A stretch of DNA of 6,159 nt, taken from positions 5,163-11,321 of the forward strand of contig DDIS01000063.1 of the NCBI GenBank assembly GCA_002338615.1, in the 5' to 3' direction. Shown here piece by piece: positions 5,144-6,159 of this stretch. The notes below the pieces were generated by a model. It was not told where the DNA came from. It made no database searches and worked only from the letters and a program-made list of their open reading frames with translations. Origin of the DNA: Proteobacteria bacterium UBA1844. GTDB lineage: Bacteria; Pseudomonadota; Gammaproteobacteria; Steroidobacterales; Woeseiaceae. Position 1 is the stretch's first letter; every line of letters starts with the position of its first letter. Made by a program: the position numbers and the translations under genes.

Positions 5144-5215
5144 ACCGCAACAAATTTGGACGTTCAAACGGCCGGTGAGCATACGCCACCGGACGCTCGC
5201 TCAGCATTGTTATAC
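5144..5215. repeat. attC-like imperfect inverted repeat upstream of brnTA
   Basis: AACAA (5149-5153) pairs with TTGTT (5207-5211) on the outside, and CCGGTG (5172-5177) pairs with CACCGG (5187-5192) on the inside. The unit ends in GTTATAC (5209-5215), close to the attC R' consensus. Total length is about 70 bases, within the attC range. The intermediate boxes do not pair well and the left end CCGCAAC is not a good R''. The attC reading is tentative; the inner hairpin is certain. Confidence 0.35.
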
Positions 5216-5226
5216 GTCAAGATGGC

Positions 5227-5278
5227 CTGAAGTTTTCAGCCTCATCCAGGTTGCACTATTTTGCAACCTGGTCCGAGG
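5227..5278. repeat. Two adjacent stem-loops, one with a perfect 10-bp stem
   Basis: CTGAA/TTCAG around GTT lies at 5227-5239. Directly after it CCAGGTTGCA (5246-5255) pairs perfectly with TGCAACCTGG (5262-5271) around a 6-base loop. Outer arms CCTC (5240-5243) and GAGG (5275-5278) extend the stem across a small internal loop. Neither strand shows a T run after the stem, so this is not a standard terminator. It could be an operator, a recombination site or part of a structured RNA. Confidence 0.6.
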
Positions 5279-5324
5279 GCGTCCACGATGACGCCACTCG
5301 GCTTCGTTTCTTTCTGCCTGGTGC

Positions 5325-5343
5325 AAACACTGGGTCAGTGTTT
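5325..5343. repeat. Perfect 8-bp stem-loop
   Basis: AAACACTG (5325-5332) and CAGTGTTT (5336-5343) form an exact inverted repeat around GGT. Four weaker hairpins follow closely: GAGC/GCTC at 5356-5367, CCGC/GCGG at 5375-5387, CGGGA/TCCCG at 5396-5411 and CAACC/GGTTG at 5413-5433. Confidence 0.55.
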
Positions 5344-5731
5344 CTGACACCCTAGGAGCCGAAGCTCGGTCGGGCCGCTTTATGCGGAGTCGTCTCGGGA
5401 CACCAATCCCGTCAACCGCTTAATGCCGGGTTGCTGGCGACCGCGATGTGCTTCGTAGAGCAGGGATCGGGCGTGGAGCGAGTGTGGCCTTTGGAGCCGA
5501 GTTTGAATGTGGGCGTAGTTCCCTCCTTGTAGTGAATTTCAGGACGATGTGTCCGGTGGTTAGAAAGCTGATCTATTCAAGATCGATCAGCCGTATCGCA
5601 AGAAGCGATGGTTGCCGCAAGAGCCGCTGCGGTGGGCGGATAAAATCGGTACTACTAGCCAGTTTACGAACAGATCCCTCGCACTATTCTCAATAAGCAG
5701 GCAAGGAGCCGTTGCGGTTCTTTAGTTCGCT

Positions 5732-5773
5732 GCCCGCGTTCCTACCCCGCTTACGCTCGGTAGGGACGCGGGC
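5732..5773. repeat. Long stem-loop, 15-bp stem
   Basis: The arm at 5732-5746 (GCCCGCGTTCCTACC) pairs with 5759-5773 over 15 positions with a single T opposite G. The 12-base loop between them can itself pair partly (CCGC...GCTCGG). There is no T run on either side. The form suits a REP-like element or a folded single-strand recombination site, but I recognise no named family. Confidence 0.6.
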
Positions 5774-5792
5774 GCTGATGGCCTGTTCGTTA

Positions 5793-5832
5793 CCAGGCAG
5801 TGCGCTTTTCGCATATTTCGCACCGTGCCTGG
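5793..5832. repeat. Long stem-loop, about 12 bp with a 2-base bulge
   Basis: CCAGGCA (5793-5799) pairs with TGCCTGG (5826-5832). Continuing inward, GTGCG (5800-5804) pairs with CGCAC (5819-5823), leaving a CG bulge on the right arm and a 14-base loop. An alternative inner pairing TGCG/CGCA (5801-5813) exists. It lies 19 bases after the previous long stem-loop. Confidence 0.55.
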
Positions 5833-6067
5833 ACGCCATTCTGAACGCTCGTTCTCGGCAATCGTCCTCGGGAAAAAACAGTGTGCTCGTATGTAAGCGC
5901 TCGCGCTATCGCTGTCAAGCGTAAAGGTCGACAGGCGTCTGCAGGGTTTACCGAAATGGCGGGAAATTCAACTTCTGAAAGCGCTGCAAGGGCGACCAGT
6001 AAGTCACGCTATCGATGGACTACCGCTGCGCAATTCCTGTCGCCAAAAGCACTGTTGGTGGCTGAAT

Positions 6068-6091
6068 TTTTGTGGGCTATTTTGTGGGCTA
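6068..6091 (+). repeat. Perfect 12-bp tandem repeat TTTTGTGGGCTA x2
   Basis: The unit TTTTGTGGGCTA occurs twice with no gap (6068-6079 and 6080-6091), and the following T continues the pattern. Short T-rich direct repeats with a GTGGG core resemble the arm-type binding sites seen near some tyrosine recombinase attachment regions. That comparison is from memory and is not proof. Confidence 0.6.
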
Positions 6092-6095
6092 TCGA

Positions 6096-6152
6096 GTCAC
6101 TAAGGATTAGTTTATCCGTATAATTCAACACGTTAACGGTGTCCTTAGCGAC
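6096..6152. repeat. Inverted repeat around an AT-rich core at the window edge
   Basis: GTCACTAAGGA (6096-6106) and TCCTTAGCGAC (6142-6152) are complementary at 10 of 11 positions. Between them lie 35 bases including TATAAT (6119-6124) and the perfect palindrome CGTTAACG. This could be an operator/promoter for a gene to the right of the window or a recombinase core site. The window ends before that can be judged. Confidence 0.45.
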
Positions 6153-6159
6153 ACATAGC

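Larger units (their letters stand above)
5041..6159. other. About 1.1 kb without a supportable gene, rich in inverted repeats
   Basis: Open frames of up to about 80 codons occur on the plus strand (for example from 5448, 5712 and 5881). They show no recognisable protein content, no good ribosome binding sites, and they run through strong stem-loops, so none is called. No tRNA, rRNA or CRISPR pattern is seen. What stands out is the density of perfect inverted repeats, listed separately, and a tandem repeat plus dyad at the right edge. The stretch may be an attachment or boundary region, structured RNA, or decayed mobile DNA. Confidence 0.55.

Noticed and set aside
5448..6123. Three plus-strand frames of 70-82 codons
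   Set aside because: There is no recognisable domain, no convincing ribosome binding site, and two of them cross long stem-loops. Arg/Ser-rich text is typical of non-coding GC-rich DNA.
1..6159. tRNA, rRNA or CRISPR array
   Set aside because: No T-loop pattern with acceptor pairing, no rRNA text and no regularly spaced repeats were found on either strand.

Overview
The window looks like chromosomal DNA of a Pseudomonadota bacterium, most likely a gammaproteobacterium. That assignment is an inference from the gene families and the integron-like traces; no marker gene is present. By eye the left fifth is GC-rich, and the middle (about 3.0-5.0 kb) is clearly more AT-rich, which fits horizontally acquired DNA.

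Region 1 (1-1640, + strand) is the 3' part of a translationally coupled respiratory operon. It holds the C-terminus of a cbb3-type oxidase subunit I (CcoN), a mono-haem CcoO, a 58-residue single-span membrane protein in the CcoQ position, and a CcoP-position subunit. That last subunit is unusual: it has an N-terminal bacterial Ig-like domain, one membrane span and one haem c site instead of two. All junctions overlap (ATGA, TGATG, ATGA). Together they should form a divergent C-family haem-copper oxidase of the inner membrane.

Region 2 (1689-2051, - strand) is a DUF488/YeaO-family gene converging on the operon. A strong minus-strand terminator (2147-2176) shields it from transcription arriving from the right. 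Positions 2052-2638 hold no gene I can support, only that terminator and a palindrome cluster at 2468-2516.

Region 3 (2639-4993, - strand throughout) looks like accessory DNA. It contains the C-terminal stump of a FAD-dependent (DAO-type) oxidoreductase, three small unrecognised membrane proteins, and a complete brnT-brnA type II toxin-antitoxin pair. The pair has a well-placed promoter, two tandem palindromes (probable BrnA operator) and an apparently leaderless toxin start. The stop codon of one membrane-protein gene lies inside a sequence resembling half of an integron attC site, and two more attC-like ends occur nearby. This suggests a decayed cassette-type array, but no integrase and no intact attC is visible.

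Region 4 (5041-6159) has no convincing gene but is rich in inverted repeats. These include a cluster of hairpins at 5227-5433, two long stem-loops at 5732-5773 and 5793-5832, a perfect 12-bp tandem repeat at 6068-6091, and an 11-bp inverted repeat at 6096-6152 running to the window edge. The last two resemble the architecture of recombinase attachment regions. The function of this stretch is unknown.
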